Assembly: GCA_002685535.1 (NCBI GenBank)
Contig: NYXK01000122.1
Location: forward strand, 56,748 to 120,747
Reading direction: 5' to 3'
From: Deltaproteobacteria bacterium
GTDB taxonomy: Bacteria; SAR324; NAC60-12
Length of the DNA: 64,000 bases
Below, piece after piece: positions 45,074-57,955 of the stretch. Position 1 is the stretch's first letter, and every line of letters starts with the position of its first letter. The notes below the pieces were generated by a model, which saw only the letters and a list, made by a program, of their open reading frames with translations, was not told where the DNA came from and did no database searches. A program made the translations under genes and the position numbers.

Positions 45074-46559
45074 ATGATCTTCAAGCCCATTACCGAGGAC
45101 GGCGGGTCTCTGCCCTCGAGACAAATCCACCTCATCGTCGCACAGGTTGTATGCATTTTCATTACAGCCATCATCGTCGGGCTTCCCATTTACGAAAGAG
45201 CTGCTATCCATGCTGTTGGAAGCGATGACTACTTGATATTATTAGCTTTGGTAAATATACCTACTCAGCTGCTCTCCTTCATCTGTGCTTAATCGAGTTG
45301 GGCAGTACTGATACTGATATTTACAGTTTTTTGCGATCCAATTTACGGTTTGCATTTGTATTTCTACGACCAAGGGATGGACGTACCATCTTGTTGATGT
45401 TGATGATAAGATTCCAGCTCTGACAGCTGCCGTAAGTCGAGATAATCATCCAGAGTCCCAGCATTTTTAGGGATTTTCGATGTTTGGCGCAACTCAAAGT
45501 AGATAAATTACATGTACTGATTCTATACAGTGGATAGCCCAACTGCTCTTTACCCCAGCTGTTTCGACAGTCAAATTGTCAATCTTAGTCTTTTATCTAA
45601 GGCTTTCAACTTCCAGGTGCTTCCGATACTGCGTCTTCGGTGGCATTACTTTTGTTACATTGTGGTTCATCAGCTTCGAAACCGTCATTGTTATGGTAAG
45701 AGTATTCCCACCGGTCCAGAATAACCAACGCAACCTTTCCACAGACATGCGATACTCCTGAAGATCCAGTCGGATTTACAAGCTCAAGACTAAGTCACTG
45801 TGTTACGAATCATCCCACGACAAAATACCATGGTATTACCAATATCATCACCGATTTCTTCGTCTATTTCCTACCAATCCCTTTACTATGGGGTCTCAAC
45901 ATGCCGTCAAGGAGACGACTGGGTCTGATCTTCGTCTTTGCTGTCGGTGGAATGTAATCAAGTCCCGCGATCCTCCTCTTCACTTCTAACTCAGTCCCAG
46001 AGTCTGTATATTTGGCACCCTTCGCCTCATATTCTCCCTCACAGTGGACGCGTCGTCGGACTACACATGGGAAGGATTCTACCTCTGGCTCTTCGCAGCC
46101 TTAGAACTCGATCTCGGTATCATATGCGCTTCCGCACCAGCTCTCAAGATGTTTGTCGTCCGCAGCATTCGTACCCGCAGTTTGGACAGCGAAAATGTCC
46201 CAAATTTCGCTCAGCCAACACCACCTCGAATATCGCAATTCATTGGGAATAACGTGCGGAATCAAGGATTGACTTCACTGTGCAGTGTAGAAGTTACTTG
46301 CAGTGCACCGGAAGAGATGACCGTGTCACGGAGCAGCATGTATGGAATACGAAGAGGCTCCTTGGTCCCAAAGCGAAACTCGGACATCATAGAAGACGAA
46401 ATTCAAGAGGAGAAGGAGCAGCAGGGTGAGGGGAGCGGCGGGATCACAAAGACGGTTGAATTTTCATTCCATGAGGAGTCGACTTCGGATGGAAGAGGAA
46501 GTGTAGCATCACAACAAGGATCAACATCACAAGCGGCATCGAACACACTCACTGGATGA
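45074..46559 (+). CDS. SAT4-type fungal rhodopsin domain membrane protein
   Basis: Five exons, 45074-45250, 45327-45431, 45531-45695, 45745-45953 and 45995-46559, give 406 residues. It belongs to the fungal rhodopsin-domain (SAT4-like) seven-helix membrane family, of mostly unknown function; some members are PTH11-like. Membrane segments are visible from residue 20 on (VVCIFITAIIVGLP, FFAIQFTVCICIS, VKLSILVFYLRL, FVTLWFISFETVIVM, FFVYFLPIPLLWGL, GLIFVFAVGG, FYLWLFAALELDLGIICASAP). The WxFxxxxE-like segment followed by LGIICASAPALK is characteristic of the family. The cytoplasmic tail of about 130 residues is acidic and Ser-rich. The fourth intron has two in-frame acceptors six bases apart (45994 and 46000). 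It ends 25 bp from a convergent gene. Confidence 0.88.
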
Positions 46560-46584
46560 GTTGACGTAGCAAATTGGACTATAC

Positions 46585-47388
46585 CTACTTCGTCTTCCTC
46601 CTCACAGCAGCCACTCGATTGTCCTTCGCAACCGCGACGTCAAATGCCAACACGAAACTCGTTCCTACACCCATAGCCTCGAACCTGACACCATCTCTGC
46701 CAACGCTGAATCCAAGCTCTCCAAACCCTCCTGGTGGACCAAGCGTCTCCTTCATCTCATCCAGGGCCTCCTTATCGATCACCAGAGTCCAAGCTAGGTC
46801 TCGCTGTCCTTCCTTTCGACGGTCTGTCTGTGTACGCCTGAGACGGATGGTTTGCGTGATGGAACTAGAGTCGGAATCTTGTATGAGCGTTTTCGGTGGG
46901 AGATGAGGTGCGCCTGTCGGCGATCCAAGAGTAGTATTGTGGATGAACACAACAAGCTTGGATGCTCGTAAGAGTATCTTGGTGATTTCCGCTGCTGGAT
47001 TGCCCCGTTTATCTTTGGAATATGGAATGATGACGTCCAATAGCATCACCAAACCGTGATGCAGTATCCAGGACATGACGATTCTATCGACCAGGACTCG
47101 AACCGCACCGAGGACTCCGCTAGCACACTGGCAATCATACTTGGCGCTGCTACTTGAAAAGAAGTCGACATCCAACAATATAGTAAACACTACACTGAGG
47201 ACCCCGCTAGCAAGTGCTTCAAGCACAAGCTGACACATCCAAAATCCCACCACTCCAACCCACACGTCGGATACCGTCGGAATAACCTCAACAGCAAGCA
47301 ATTTCCTCAAACGATGGATATTCAACAGCATATACTGTAACGCAAGCATGCATACGCAGGTAAAAATCCTCAAGATCCAAGATGCCAT
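46585..47388 (-). CDS. Unknown multi-pass membrane protein
   Basis: Single exon for 267 residues from the ATG at 47388. I do not recognise the family. The first 60 percent is very hydrophobic with probably four membrane spans (WILRIFTCVCMLALQYMLL, VWVGVVGFWMCQLVLEAL, VLSVVFTILLDV, SWILHHGLVMLLDVII). The rest is soluble, basic then mixed, and includes GPPGGFGELGFSVG. The opposite strand has no convincing protein here, which supports this reading. Tail-to-tail with the rhodopsin-type gene at a 25-bp distance. It could be a shadow frame, hence moderate confidence. Confidence 0.5.
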   Translation of the reverse strand: MASWILRIFTCVCMLALQYMLLNIHRLRKLLAVEVIPTVSDVWVGVVGFWMCQLVLEALASGVLSVVFTILLDVDFFSSSSAKYDCQCASGVLGAVRVLVDRIVMSWILHHGLVMLLDVIIPYSKDKRGNPAAEITKILLRASKLVVFIHNTTLGSPTGAPHLPPKTLIQDSDSSSITQTIRLRRTQTDRRKEGQRDLAWTLVIDKEALDEMKETLGPPGGFGELGFSVGRDGVRFEAMGVGTSFVLAFDVAVAKDNRVAAVRRKTK

Positions 47389-48362
47389 CACAATCTCCCA
47401 GCCAAGCCTCTGCTGTCGCATATCTTCAGACTACCGACGATCCAAAGTCGGATCCAGCAATTGACTCCAACCAGGACAACAAAGAGCAAATAGGACCTTC
47501 TCCCGCGAAATTCTCAATCTCAGCATTCCCTTTCACTCGCAGAAATTATCAATCCGGAGCGGACAAAAATCAATAACCAACAACACCAGTGGGTCCGCGA
47601 GACAAATTCAATTCAAATCGGCATTGATTCCAACACCCTTGCCAGCCCCAGCCCTACCCTCCACTCGCCTCGTTCACCCTCCGGAATCGCGGCAGGTGCC
47701 GCGAATACGCCTACCGAATACGCCGTGCATGCATGTATCATTCGCTACAAATCATAGCCGAGTATCGTTGGAACTTGGAGACGAGATGACGAGTCAAGGC
47801 CAATTGGAAATGCTAACGCAAGTCGGGAGGGTGCGTGTCCGAATGCCGCTGTGGGACAAGGGGACTGGAGGCTCAATCGGGCGAGCTGAATGCTTGGGTT
47901 GGAGGTTTTGTGGAGGACGGGGAGAGGCGGTGAGGATGGCCTGCAGGCTGCTTGAGCTGCGAGTGGAGGAGCAGCAGTATCACGTGGACTATCAGTTCCA
48001 TCCATGTTATTCGCTTCTCGAGGCAATGAAGAGAGAAGAAGAGATGGCATTTCGAACGCAGCGCTGCAAATAAGATGAGTCTCTAGAAAGGATTGCATCG
48101 TTTGAGAGCGGAGGATATTGTCCAACCCTCGAGTCTTCAAAGTGCTCTGGCAGTGTGGACAGCCGAAAACTCCTTCTGCTATTGATGATGATGGTAATGT
48201 TTAGATATCAGACATTGGACTTGTTGTTTATGTCCGACAGAATTACACGCTTGTACACAACGAGATCTGTCACCTGCTCGCTCACCAACCCACAAATTAA
48301 TCACTGACAACAGCTGGAACTCCGAGCTCATCGTACAACCTCCCTGTACTCAACAGTCAAAG
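47389..48362. other. Intergenic region with unsupported frames
   Basis: Contains a 64-codon plus-strand frame (47382-47576) and a frame open over 47624-48073 that has no ATG at its start. Neither shows a recognisable domain. Confidence 0.4.
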
Positions 48363-50288
48363 TCAAACAGCAACCCTCCAAGCTGCATTCTTATCAACCA
48401 CGTTCCGAATCTTATACTCACCCTCTCCAATCCTCTTCTCAACACTCCAATGCATCAATGGCTCCACCTCCCTCACAGCCCTGAATCGTCCCATATTCAT
48501 CCTAACCACCTTCTCCCACTCCTCAGTATCTTTCTTCTGCACCCTCACCTTCACCGGCCAAAACTCCAGCGCCCACCACCCCTTCGCTTGTTCAAGCTGG
48601 TCATTGATCGGCGCCATAGCATCGAAATGGTCTTCGACATGTTCGGGGAGGAGATCGAAATCAGACTGAGGGACAGACTGTTTCCTCTTCACACTTTCCT
48701 TCTTCTCATCACGCTCCTCATCAACACCAAGAGCAGTCGATCTCCTTTCCAGCGGCGGCAAATCACCAGCCTCGTACAGTTCAACCGTACAAGGAGACGG
48801 ACCAACAATCGGTTTCCTCGTCTGTTTATACACTGGCCAAACAGTCGGTACGTCAATACCAGTCTCCGCCAACGCAGCCGTACTGAACATAATTCCAGTA
48901 TTACACTCAAAACACTGCCGTATCATCCAGCGCAGTGGAATCCGCGATAACATATGTCTTTCACCATTTGCGACCGCACCACCGCCAACATCAGCATGAC
49001 ATCCTGCAAACCAGACTTCCAGCACATCAGTCGAAACACCCTCATGTATAGAGCCATGCGCCTTCTCAAACTCCTTCTTCCGCTTTTCCTGAATCTGATC
49101 ATCAGTCATGGATTTCGAGTCATCATCTCCATCTTTGGCATTCACACCAGCCGCCGGCTTCACACCAAAACACGACCCAAATAATCTTCTCAGTTTGCCT
49201 ACATCGCTCCTGAATTTCTCCCGGTGCGGATGCTCGCATACTACGCCGTTTCCAAGCTGGCCTGCTGCGGGGTCTTGATGCTGGTACTGGCAGAGTTTGA
49301 ATTTGGCTCTGTGTTCATCCAGCGCCATCGCGTGTCGGAAATGCACGATACTGTTTGTAGGAGATTTTCCGAATGGGAGCTTACGCGGGAAGAATCCTAC
49401 ACTGGAGACGCAGTCCCAGACGCCGACGAAGTGCACGGTGACGTTTATGCAAAAGGTCTTCTTGAACTGTGCGGACATGTCCCAGCCGGTCTGGGAGTCG
49501 TCTTTGTAGAAGTTGTAGGCGAAGGAGACTTGTGCGCGGTTGTGGGCGGGGAGGAGGCCGACTTTGTGGACCATACCCGCGAGACAGCGGACGGTGTAGG
49601 AGCCGCGACTGAAGCCTAAGAGACAGATCTTGTCGCCTTCGCGGTAGTTTTGCATCAGGAACTTGTAGGCGTCTTTGATGTGGATGCCCAGGCCACTGCC
49701 GACGGCCATGTCGACTGCGGCAGAGATGCCGCCTTTGAGGCCGTGGCCATCGTAGGTCCCGATTCCTGATCTGGAGGGGATGAAGTGTCAATCAAAAATT
49801 CTGGGACTTTATGACTCTGTGGAACAATAGACCCAGAGGAAGTGGGCAGCCGGAATTGACTGCCACAATTCTCCAGATCCTTGTCCAAATGGACACTGCT
49901 GGGGGAACACTTACTGATAGTAGGTGACCTGTGAAGGATCATCCTTCTTGAGACAAGCGACGAAGTTGACGACGTTGCCTAGAGAAGAGTCAATTTGGTG
50001 GGTTTCAATTGAAACAAGAATACGAAACTCACTGTTATCATTGTCAAATTTATCTCCTGTCCCATCAAGACAAATGACAAGCGTCCTTCCACCTCCATAC
50101 TCCGCATTCGAATCTCTCACGGCACGAATCGTCTTCGGCAAAGGACCAGGTGTGAAGTCCTCGACCGAGGTCTGGGTCGTTGACAGGGACATGTTTCGTG
50201 TCGCATTTGCTGGGATATGAGAATCGCATGTTTGCGTGGGGTACGATTTTGGTCGCCAGTGTTGTTGTTTTTGTATACGGTTTGCCAT
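48363..50288 (-). CDS. DUF2235 alpha/beta-hydrolase (Tle1-like)
   Basis: Three exons, 50288-50033, 49978-49915 and 49770-48363, separated by GT-AG introns of 54 and 144 bp, give 575 residues. DUF2235 proteins share a fold with the bacterial phospholipase effector Tle1. Motifs: LVICLDGTGDKFDNDNS near residue 70-87, YYQSGIGTYDG, the nucleophile elbow LLGFSRGSY with Ser161, FVGVWDCVSSVG, and WFAGCHADVGGG carrying the catalytic Asp/His region. A lipase-type Ser-His-Asp activity is therefore likely, but the natural substrate of fungal members is not known. A charged insertion (about 240-290) and a basic/acidic segment near 430 look disordered. No signal peptide is seen; probably cytoplasmic. Confidence 0.9.
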
Positions 50289-52007
50289 GATGAGGTGATG
50301 TCAGGGTGTACGATAATGTTTTGATGAGAATGATGGGTTTCGTGAGACCGATGATCGCGATGCGTGAGAAAAAGCGGTGATGAGGTTACACTGAAAATAC
50401 CTCGGTCAATCCGGGGCTAGATAGGACTTTTGAGAGAAATCAACAATAATGGCAAAGTCCTTTCTTCGGCTTGGCTGAATGTTATACGTTCGTTCTTTAC
50501 CAAATATGGCGGCGAGAAGCTGCAGTTTGAGAAGACGGCACTCCGGCGGGATTCATCCATCTCGATCAACCCTTAGAGAGGTGCCTCTACTGAAATGCAC
50601 ATGTTGCAGCATGGAGTAGATCATCCCTAGCTTGCTATGGGCCCTCTGTCTCTCGTCTACAAGGAACCACGCCAACCAATACATCCCTTGAGTCTCTAAA
50701 CTTATTCCGGGCTGTGTGATTCGATATGTCATTGTACATCTCATCCCCAGAAACACACCCAATGGTCGCACCCCATCATTCAACCCCTCCCTCGTCAAAG
50801 TCTAATCACGATAACTATCTCACACTACCAGCTGCTAGTTTCGGTACGGAGATCTCACTTGACGCCCTAGCTACCTCTATCGCCGATAGATGCATCAAAG
50901 GCGGACCGGACCGGCAAAGGCTGACGAATAGACTAGTTACAGGATATTTGATCGACGGCACTTGGACCATTCCCGGACGATCCGCTGGTTCATTGACTCC
51001 GGTACCGACTTTTAAGGTTAATGATCCGCAACATGGAAGACGTCGATCTATTCCCGTGTCTTAGAAACGACAAGAATTTCCGACGACGACAAGTTGACTT
51101 TGTGATCGAGGGACGATGGACTCGATGAGCGACATGATGTTGTGCGATAGTGCACGACATCAACGATTCATCAGACCATACGGAGTGCTCTCACAGCACA
51201 CTCCGCGCTCTGTATATTCCTCGTCGAATGCGCGCAAGCCTTTTCGGATCTCGGGTCTCACCAGACAATCTGTTTGTGGTTGAGCTGTTGACATTTGATC
51301 CTCAGCCAGCCTCGCTCAAAAAGCCACGCAAGCCACAGAAGGGAGCGGACCATCTATCCCAAAGCTGAAAGACTACAGCTCCCCACCAAAGCTCAACAAT
51401 TGGTCTCCTCATCACCCTCTTATCCCCAATTCGCCTACATGCAGCTCACTATCCTCCGATGTCTCGCAACTACAGGAGATCACTCCTATTTGGGTGTAGG
51501 GATAATGGAAAATGGTTGCGACTGCTGCACATCACACCAACTGGGTCGACATGTTTCGGTTCGCTAACTAATGCAATGAAACACAACACTAATGCTGTGA
51601 TCCCCAGATGAACCGGTCTGATTGATGCGTCTTAGTGACGCAAACTATTAGACGATCGAATCAACTGTAAGGGCTTTCCAATTCATGTGTCTTGATGAAG
51701 TGTATGTCTCACCTGGAGCTCCGTGCTCTGTAGAGCTCTCGAGGGGTTGTAACTGCCTGTTCCCCGAGTTTTTCTTTCTCTCCTTACTTCCTTCCTCTCT
51801 TCTCAACAATTGAATGGAAAGGGGACACTACCGTTCATCTGGACTGCTCTCATCACAGATCAAGCTCACTTTCAGAGTCAAATTTGAGATCTTACTCGTT
51901 GTCAGAATAAGCTACAAGTTACCCATTACCACAACCAAGCTCAATTGGAAACTCCCTCAAGATTTCGAGCTCACATTTAGTCGGAAAAATCTTCAAAACA
52001 ACTCAAA
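50289..52007. other. 1.7-kb divergent intergenic region
   Basis: Promoter space for the DUF2235 gene and the psi-factor oxygenase. A 112-codon frame at 50726-51064 starts with ATG but has no recognised motif; I do not call it. Confidence 0.45.
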
Positions 52008-55000
52008 ATGGCTCCAGGAAACCTCAAGTCCCTGATTGGGACTCTCAGGAGAAAGCCGACTCGTGCACCAGACGGCAAAACAGACGCTGAAGCTGCACCA
52101 ACTCAGATGTCAGAAAAGACGTCTATCGGCCATGACCTCCTCACAATGGGTATCAAAAACGCAGCCACGGTTGCTCAAGCTATCACGACTCTTGCATCAG
52201 GAGAGCCAATGGACGACAAAGAACTACTCCTCGAAAACGGCGTCGCAATGCTCCAATCGCTTCCACTGAACAGCGGACTCAGTGACAAGATCTCCAGCGA
52301 CTTCATTGCTATGCTGTATCACGATCTTCCACATCCACCTCCCACCATGGCTGGTCCAACAGCAAGATATCGCAAACACGATGGAAGTGGGAACAATCCC
52401 TGGGTACCAGAATTGGGCAAAGCGGGATCCCCATACTCTCGAAGCGTACCTCCTCTCAAAAACCAAGGACCGAATCTACCAGACCCCGAACTTGTCTACG
52501 ACCAGCTTCTCAAGCGTAACGGGCCATTTCGCCCTCATCCATCTGGGCTGAATCGTCTGTTCTTCTCATTTGCGACGATTGTCATTCATGAATGTTTCCA
52601 AACGTCCCGGGACAATCCGTGGATAAATGAGACTTCTGGCTATGTTGATCTGAGTACTCTGTACGGCAACACCGAAGTCGAGCAGGAGCGAGTTAGGACC
52701 AGGGTCAATGGCATGATCTTCCCAGATTCGATTGCCTCTGAGAGAATCATGATGATGCCACCAGGTGTAATTGCTGTCCTGCTCATGTTTTCGAGAAATC
52801 ATAACCACGTAGCAGAAAATCTTCTAACTGTGAATGAGGACGGGAAATATAAGCCATGGGATAAGTTGGACGAGAAGGAAAGAAAATGGTGAGACTTGTG
52901 GCCCAGTGAATGTGACTGAGCTGACATCAATCAGGCAAGATGAAGACATCTTCCAGATCACACGAAACATCAATGTCGGATACTTTGCGTCAGTTGTCTT
53001 GAGAGATTATGTGGCGGCTATTCTCAACACGCCACGATCCAACTCAACCTGGACTCTCGACCTCGGAAAGGAGATCAAGCAATCCGGGAAGCGAGTTGAG
53101 CGAGGCACTGGCAATGTCGTATCCGTAGAGTTCGCCGTTCTCTATCATTGGCACGCAGCTCTTAGTGCTGCTGATGATAAATGGATGGAGTATGTTCTCA
53201 AGGATACACTGCCAGAACTCAAATCAGTCGATGACATGACCACGGAAATGTTTCTGAAAGTCATGAAGACCAATGGGCATAAACTCATGTCAAAGGATGC
53301 AAGAGAATGGACATTTAATGGATTGGAGCGCGGGCCTGATGGAAAATTCAGTGACGTTGATCTTGCAGAGATCATCAAGAACTGTATCGAAGAGCCGGCG
53401 CATGCTTTCGGAGCTCATGGTACACCTGCCAGTCTCAAAATTGTGGATGTCATGGGTCAATTGCAAGCTCGGGATATTTTCAACGTTTGCACAATGAACG
53501 AGTGAGTCCCACACAGCTAGTCTAGAGTCATCACTGACGAGAACAGATTCCGCCGCTACCTCAACCTCAAGCCTTATGAGAGTTTCGAGGATTGGAATGA
53601 AGACAAAAGTACTGCCAGGGCTGCCGAGCTTCTCTATGGCCATATTGATAATCTTGAGCTGTATCCCGGTCTGATGGCTGAATGTACTAAGCCAGGCATG
53701 CCTGGTAGTGGAGTTTGTCCAGGTCAAACTACTGGACGAGGTATTCTCGACGATGCCGTGGCACTTGTCCGTGGAGACCGCTTCTTGAGCTACGACTTCA
53801 ACAGCACCACTTTGACGAACTGGGGATTTGCCAAGCTTGGCCAACCAGTTCCAGGAGCATATGGAGGAGTGCTGCCATACATGCTGTTCAACGGGCTTCC
53901 CGGTGCTTGGACTGGCACTTCCTCCTATGCTTTGCTTCCATTCTATACACCGAGTGCTGCCAAGGGAATACTGAAACAGAACAAGGTCATCGATAAGTAC
54001 GACCTTGAACGACCACCAAGCGACATGGAAGTCATTGGCATCCACACACATGAAGGATGCAAAAAGGTCTTCGCAGACCGAGAAAACTTCCGAGTCATGT
54101 ACCAAAAAGCCATTCGCAATTGTACCGATGGCCATGACTTCATGATTGGATGGGACGATGCGAAGAGACATGACGAACGGTCTTCCATTCTTCACAAAGT
54201 CATGTTTGAGGAGAATTTCGAAGCCAAAATGTCCCAGTTCTTCAAGACCAATGTTGCCAAACTTATCAAAGACTGTTCCTTGAAGTACTCCAACAGTACA
54301 AGAAGATCTATCGATATTGTTCGGGATGTTACAAACGTCACACCAATCCTCTGGCTCGCAGAAAGATTCGCCATTCCTTTGAAGACTGCCAAGCACCCAC
54401 ATGGAATGGTATCTGTCCCTGATGCTTTCAAAGCATATCTGGTACTCTTCATGTATCAGAGCTTCAATATCATCCCAGCAAATGAGTGGGCTTTGAGAGA
54501 AGGCGGCATGCAAGCTGGAGAAGCATTGAGAAAGATCTTCACTGCTCATCTTAAGACTCAACAAGGATTCAAAGAAGGGATTGTGGACTGGCTCGCCAAA
54601 GGGAGTGCGTTTGAAGTTAAGCCTGAAGCTGACAGATTGTACCATGCTTTGAACGACTCCAAGTTACCAATCGGCGATCTTGTCGGCGATTGCATTGGGA
54701 TGGGTGCACCAGTTGCCGGAAACCTCACCCAGCAGGCATCGCTCCTCATCGATCTCTACCTCAGCGAGGGGTACGAGGTGTACAAGGCACGTATCATCGA
54801 ACTCGCCCACATGGAGGACGAAGCCTCCGAGCGTGAACTCCAAGGCTTTGTATTCGAGGGCATGCGTCACGCAGGAGTCGTCCCAGGCCTTCCCCGCGTC
54901 GCTTCAAAAGACCTCACATTCATCGACGGTGCTCGCGGTCCCGTCACCATTAAAGCCGGACACACAGTTCTCATCGCCACATCCAAAGCCGCTATGGATC

Positions 55001-55293
55001 CTGTCCAATTCCCCAACCCAGAAAAACTCAACCCGCACCGTCCATTCAAGGACTACATCCTTCTTGGCCATGGGCTGCATTTCTGCTATGGTGCGAGGAT
55101 GGTGGGATGTTCACTCGCTGCTACGCTGAGAGAGGTGTTTAAGTTGAAGAATTTGAGAAGAGGACCGGGAAGACAGGGACATTTTACAGTGGTGGAGCAT
55201 GAGTTTGCGGGGGTGAAGATGAGGAAGTATTTGGATGCTAATGCGGTTGAGAGTCCGATTCCGACGACGCTTACTTTGGAGTATGATGAGTAG
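52008..55293 (+). CDS. Psi-factor oxygenase: fatty-acid dioxygenase-P450 fusion
   Basis: Three exons, 52008-52888, 52935-53501 and 53547-55293, with short GT-AG introns (46 and 45 bp), give 1064 residues. Ppo/linoleate diol synthase proteins oxygenate C18 fatty acids in an N-terminal heme dioxygenase and rearrange the hydroperoxide in a C-terminal P450; the oxylipins steer spore development. Dioxygenase marks: distal His194 in TIVIHECFQTS, GYVDLSTLYG, FSRNHNHVAENL, and the radical Tyr364 with proximal His367 in YHWH. P450 marks: GNLTQQ in the I-helix position, EGMR (ExxR), and GHGLHFCYG with Cys996. Keeping the thiolate Cys points to an active diol synthase/isomerase type rather than a PpoC-like type lacking it. 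Regiospecificity cannot be read from sequence. Confidence 0.95.
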
Positions 55294-55654
55294 GGATTTC
55301 GCTGAAGATTTGGTCTTGATAAGTTCGAGAGCTTTTGGTTTGATAGTAATGATTGCGATATGTTTTGGACTTTGTTTAGTGATTGTTTACCTAGATGGAT
55401 GTCAAGCGAGCTTCCTATCCCGAAGCGAATTTGAATATCCGGCTTTACGTTCTCGAGGTATGAATGGAATTTTGAGCATATTGTGATATCCTGATGGCCC
55501 TGAATGTCTCAAATCGTGAGATACACTATTTTCAGTTCGATAGTAAGGGACATATCGCAAAAAGCAATCTGAAATATTGTTGACTGTCCCATATTTCGTC
55601 CGTACTGTTTCATTCGCCGCCTCCCTTCTCAACATCGGTCTTCCTCTCCATACT
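55294..55654. other. Convergent 3' flank
   Basis: Between the oxygenase and the tail-to-tail P450; no gene seen. Confidence 0.5.
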
Positions 55655-57488
55655 TCACGTACCTTTCTCAAAAATCACCCTTACACCCTTACTTCCCGCC
55701 TTCACACCGGGAATGAACAGATCTCTCTCCAACTCGACATCCTCCCTGCCCGTCTCAAACAATCTCATCCTCGGCCCCTCATCCTCATCCCCACCATACC
55801 TCCCAAACAGTGCATTCAGACACAAATACAGCTCCGCATACGCGAGGTTAATACCTGCACATTGCCTCGAGCCTTTGCTAAACGAGATCAAGTACTTCTC
55901 GAGTCCTTTATTATTAAGCCATCGAGAAGGTTGGAATTCGAGCGGCGAGGGAAAAATGCTCGAGTCTAGGTGCTGGATACCAGCAGACATGCTGACTGGC
56001 GTCTATTTGCCGTCAGTACAGCCCGGGGTTTGATTTCTGGAAGTGGCATCAGTGGGAACATACATTCGGCGGAATACTCCACGCCCTCTCCCCATCCCTC
56101 AACACCAATGTCTCACCCGTCGCAATCCTAGGTAATCTCGCACAAACACCAAAGGACAACCTCAACCCCTCTTGGATAACAGCACTCAAGTATGGCAATC
56201 TCTCAAGCTGTACACTCGTACTCGCTCCCTCTCCTCTCAACTCGTTTCTAAGCGTATTCAGAATCGCGGGATCAGAAAGGAGATAGAATGTGATGACTGT
56301 CAAACACCACGCTGTTGTCTCTGTACCTGCTGCGATGAAAGTTTGACCTTCTTGGTACAAACGATCCAGAGATTTCTCTGCTTCGGGGAGGTTGCTGGAG
56401 AGAATGTCGTGGAAGATTGTGGGGGTGGATTTTTGGGCGTGGATGTCTGGGGACGATTTGATTTGGGCGATTTTAATTTTGCTGGTCTGCTTTCGTGTCA
56501 ATAATGTGGATTTGAGATTTGAGGCTCTGAAGAGATGATGAGGGTGTGAGTAGACGTACGTTTTGCATTTTGGCGAATGCTGCCATGCCTTTGTCAACTT
56601 TTGTTGTGATCCATTCTGGGATCGAGAGGACGACGGGTAACAACCAGCCAAACTGCTTTGCTGCAGCTCCGATATGATGGATTGAGTCCATCATCTGCTC
56701 TATATGTCAACGAGTTTTAATCGCGTGTGGGCAGAGGCCTAGGGACTTTTGAGGGTTGGTCTTCCTCCTCTCATCGGGATTTTGGTTGAGGAAGCTACTT
56801 ACTTGGAAGAAATCCACATTGAAGTCCTCCTCATCTAAATATCCCTGCGACTCACCAAACGCATATTCAATAATAATATCGCTCGTAAATGCACCAAATA
56901 CAACATTCAAATTCACAGGCTTTCTCGTCCCCTCCAACCTCTCCAGCCTTCTCATCAACTTGTCCACATTTCCCTGGATCACAGGCTCCAATTTCCTCAC
57001 ATTAGTCTTCGAGAAGAAAGGGCTGATCGCACTCCGTCTCAATCGATGATGATCATGATCGATCGTGGCAAGAGATCCATCCGTCATGCCAAAAAGGCGG
57101 ACGAACCAGGCGTATTTATTCCGCTTCCTACCTCCGCCCGCATACAGCTCCTCGTAGAAATCTGGATCATTGACGTGTAGCTCATACGGTGAGATGCGCA
57201 CGATTGGTCCTTGGATTACGAGATCAGTTCCAGTGTGACGTGCTTGCGCAGCTAGGGTTACACACCGTAATTCTCGTGCATCTTCTTGATTTCCGCCATG
57301 TAGGCGCCGGTTTTGATCACATCGTAGTAGAACTCGTACCACAGCGTTGCCGCTGCCAATCTGGGGCCCGGGAATTCCGACAACGGGTCTAGAAATAATC
57401 TGTATAGGGTGAGAGTGGAGATATATAGCAGAATGAACGAGGCTACGATTGTTGTCCATCCGCACCCCCATAATTCGATTGAAGCCAT
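55655..57488 (-). CDS. Cytochrome P450 monooxygenase, intact
   Basis: Five exons: 57488-57266, 57209-56803, 56694-56560, 56486-56064 and 56002-55655, giving 511 residues. The start is the ATG before ASIELWG; the frame upstream has only a GTG. A membrane anchor (TTIVASFILLYISTLTLY) is followed by FPGPRLAAATLWYEF. P450 signatures are AGTETTAW at 308-315, EGLR at 361-364 and FSKGSRQCAGINL with heme ligand Cys444. It is an ER-anchored oxidase; the substrate is unknown. Its gene structure and motifs match the decayed P450 at the left edge of the window, so the two are probably paralogues. It lies tail-to-tail with the fatty-acid oxygenase and head-to-head with the methyltransferase. Intron 3 has an AAGCAG acceptor pair. 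Confidence 0.93.
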
Positions 57489-57955
57489 CGTTACACCAGA
57501 TCTGGCGTCGCACGACGGCACAGATGAACGAAAACCAACAAGATAAAAAGTACCAAGACATGGTCAACTTTTGCATTAAATACTTCCATGTTTCTAGCTC
57601 CACATGTGCATAGTAATAGCTTGACATCACTGGACGTTGATAGTGGGGTTAGATGCGGGAACTTCTGCAGGATAGCCTTTACAGTTAGTCAAATGTAGCT
57701 GACAGCTCATCAAAGGTCCTATCGGGGCACGAACCCGATGCGCCAACTCCACAATGTAACTTGGCTGCGAACGCCCCGGAGAATGCGTTGATTGTCGAGC
57801 ATTTGACAGGATGGCCGCTGCCGCCCCTCCTGCCAAGTTCCAATATTTTCGTGTCTCGAGTGTTGATAAATGCTGTGCCCCAGATGGAGAATGGGATCCT
57901 GAGACGTGAACTTCTGCTTTTCGTCTGTGAATTTTGATTCAGGATTGCCATCATC
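57489..57955. promoter_or_regulatory. Divergent promoter of P450 and methyltransferase
   Basis: A 467-bp region between two divergent start codons; shared regulation is possible. A tRNA-like hairpin in it was examined and rejected. Confidence 0.4.

Noticed and set aside
47382..47576. 64-codon plus-strand frame overlapping the start of the membrane-protein gene
   Set aside because: Short, polar and low complexity; it overlaps the opposite gene's start and has no independent support.
50726..51064. 112-codon ATG-started frame on the plus strand
   Set aside because: No domain, no homology I recognise and no clear gene signals around it.
57695..57790. tRNA-like hairpin on the minus strand (stem TCGGG/CCCGA with a TTCGTGC loop)
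   Set aside because: An anticodon-like stem-loop is visible, but there is no matching T-arm with a GTTCRA box and no acceptor stem, so it is not a tRNA gene.
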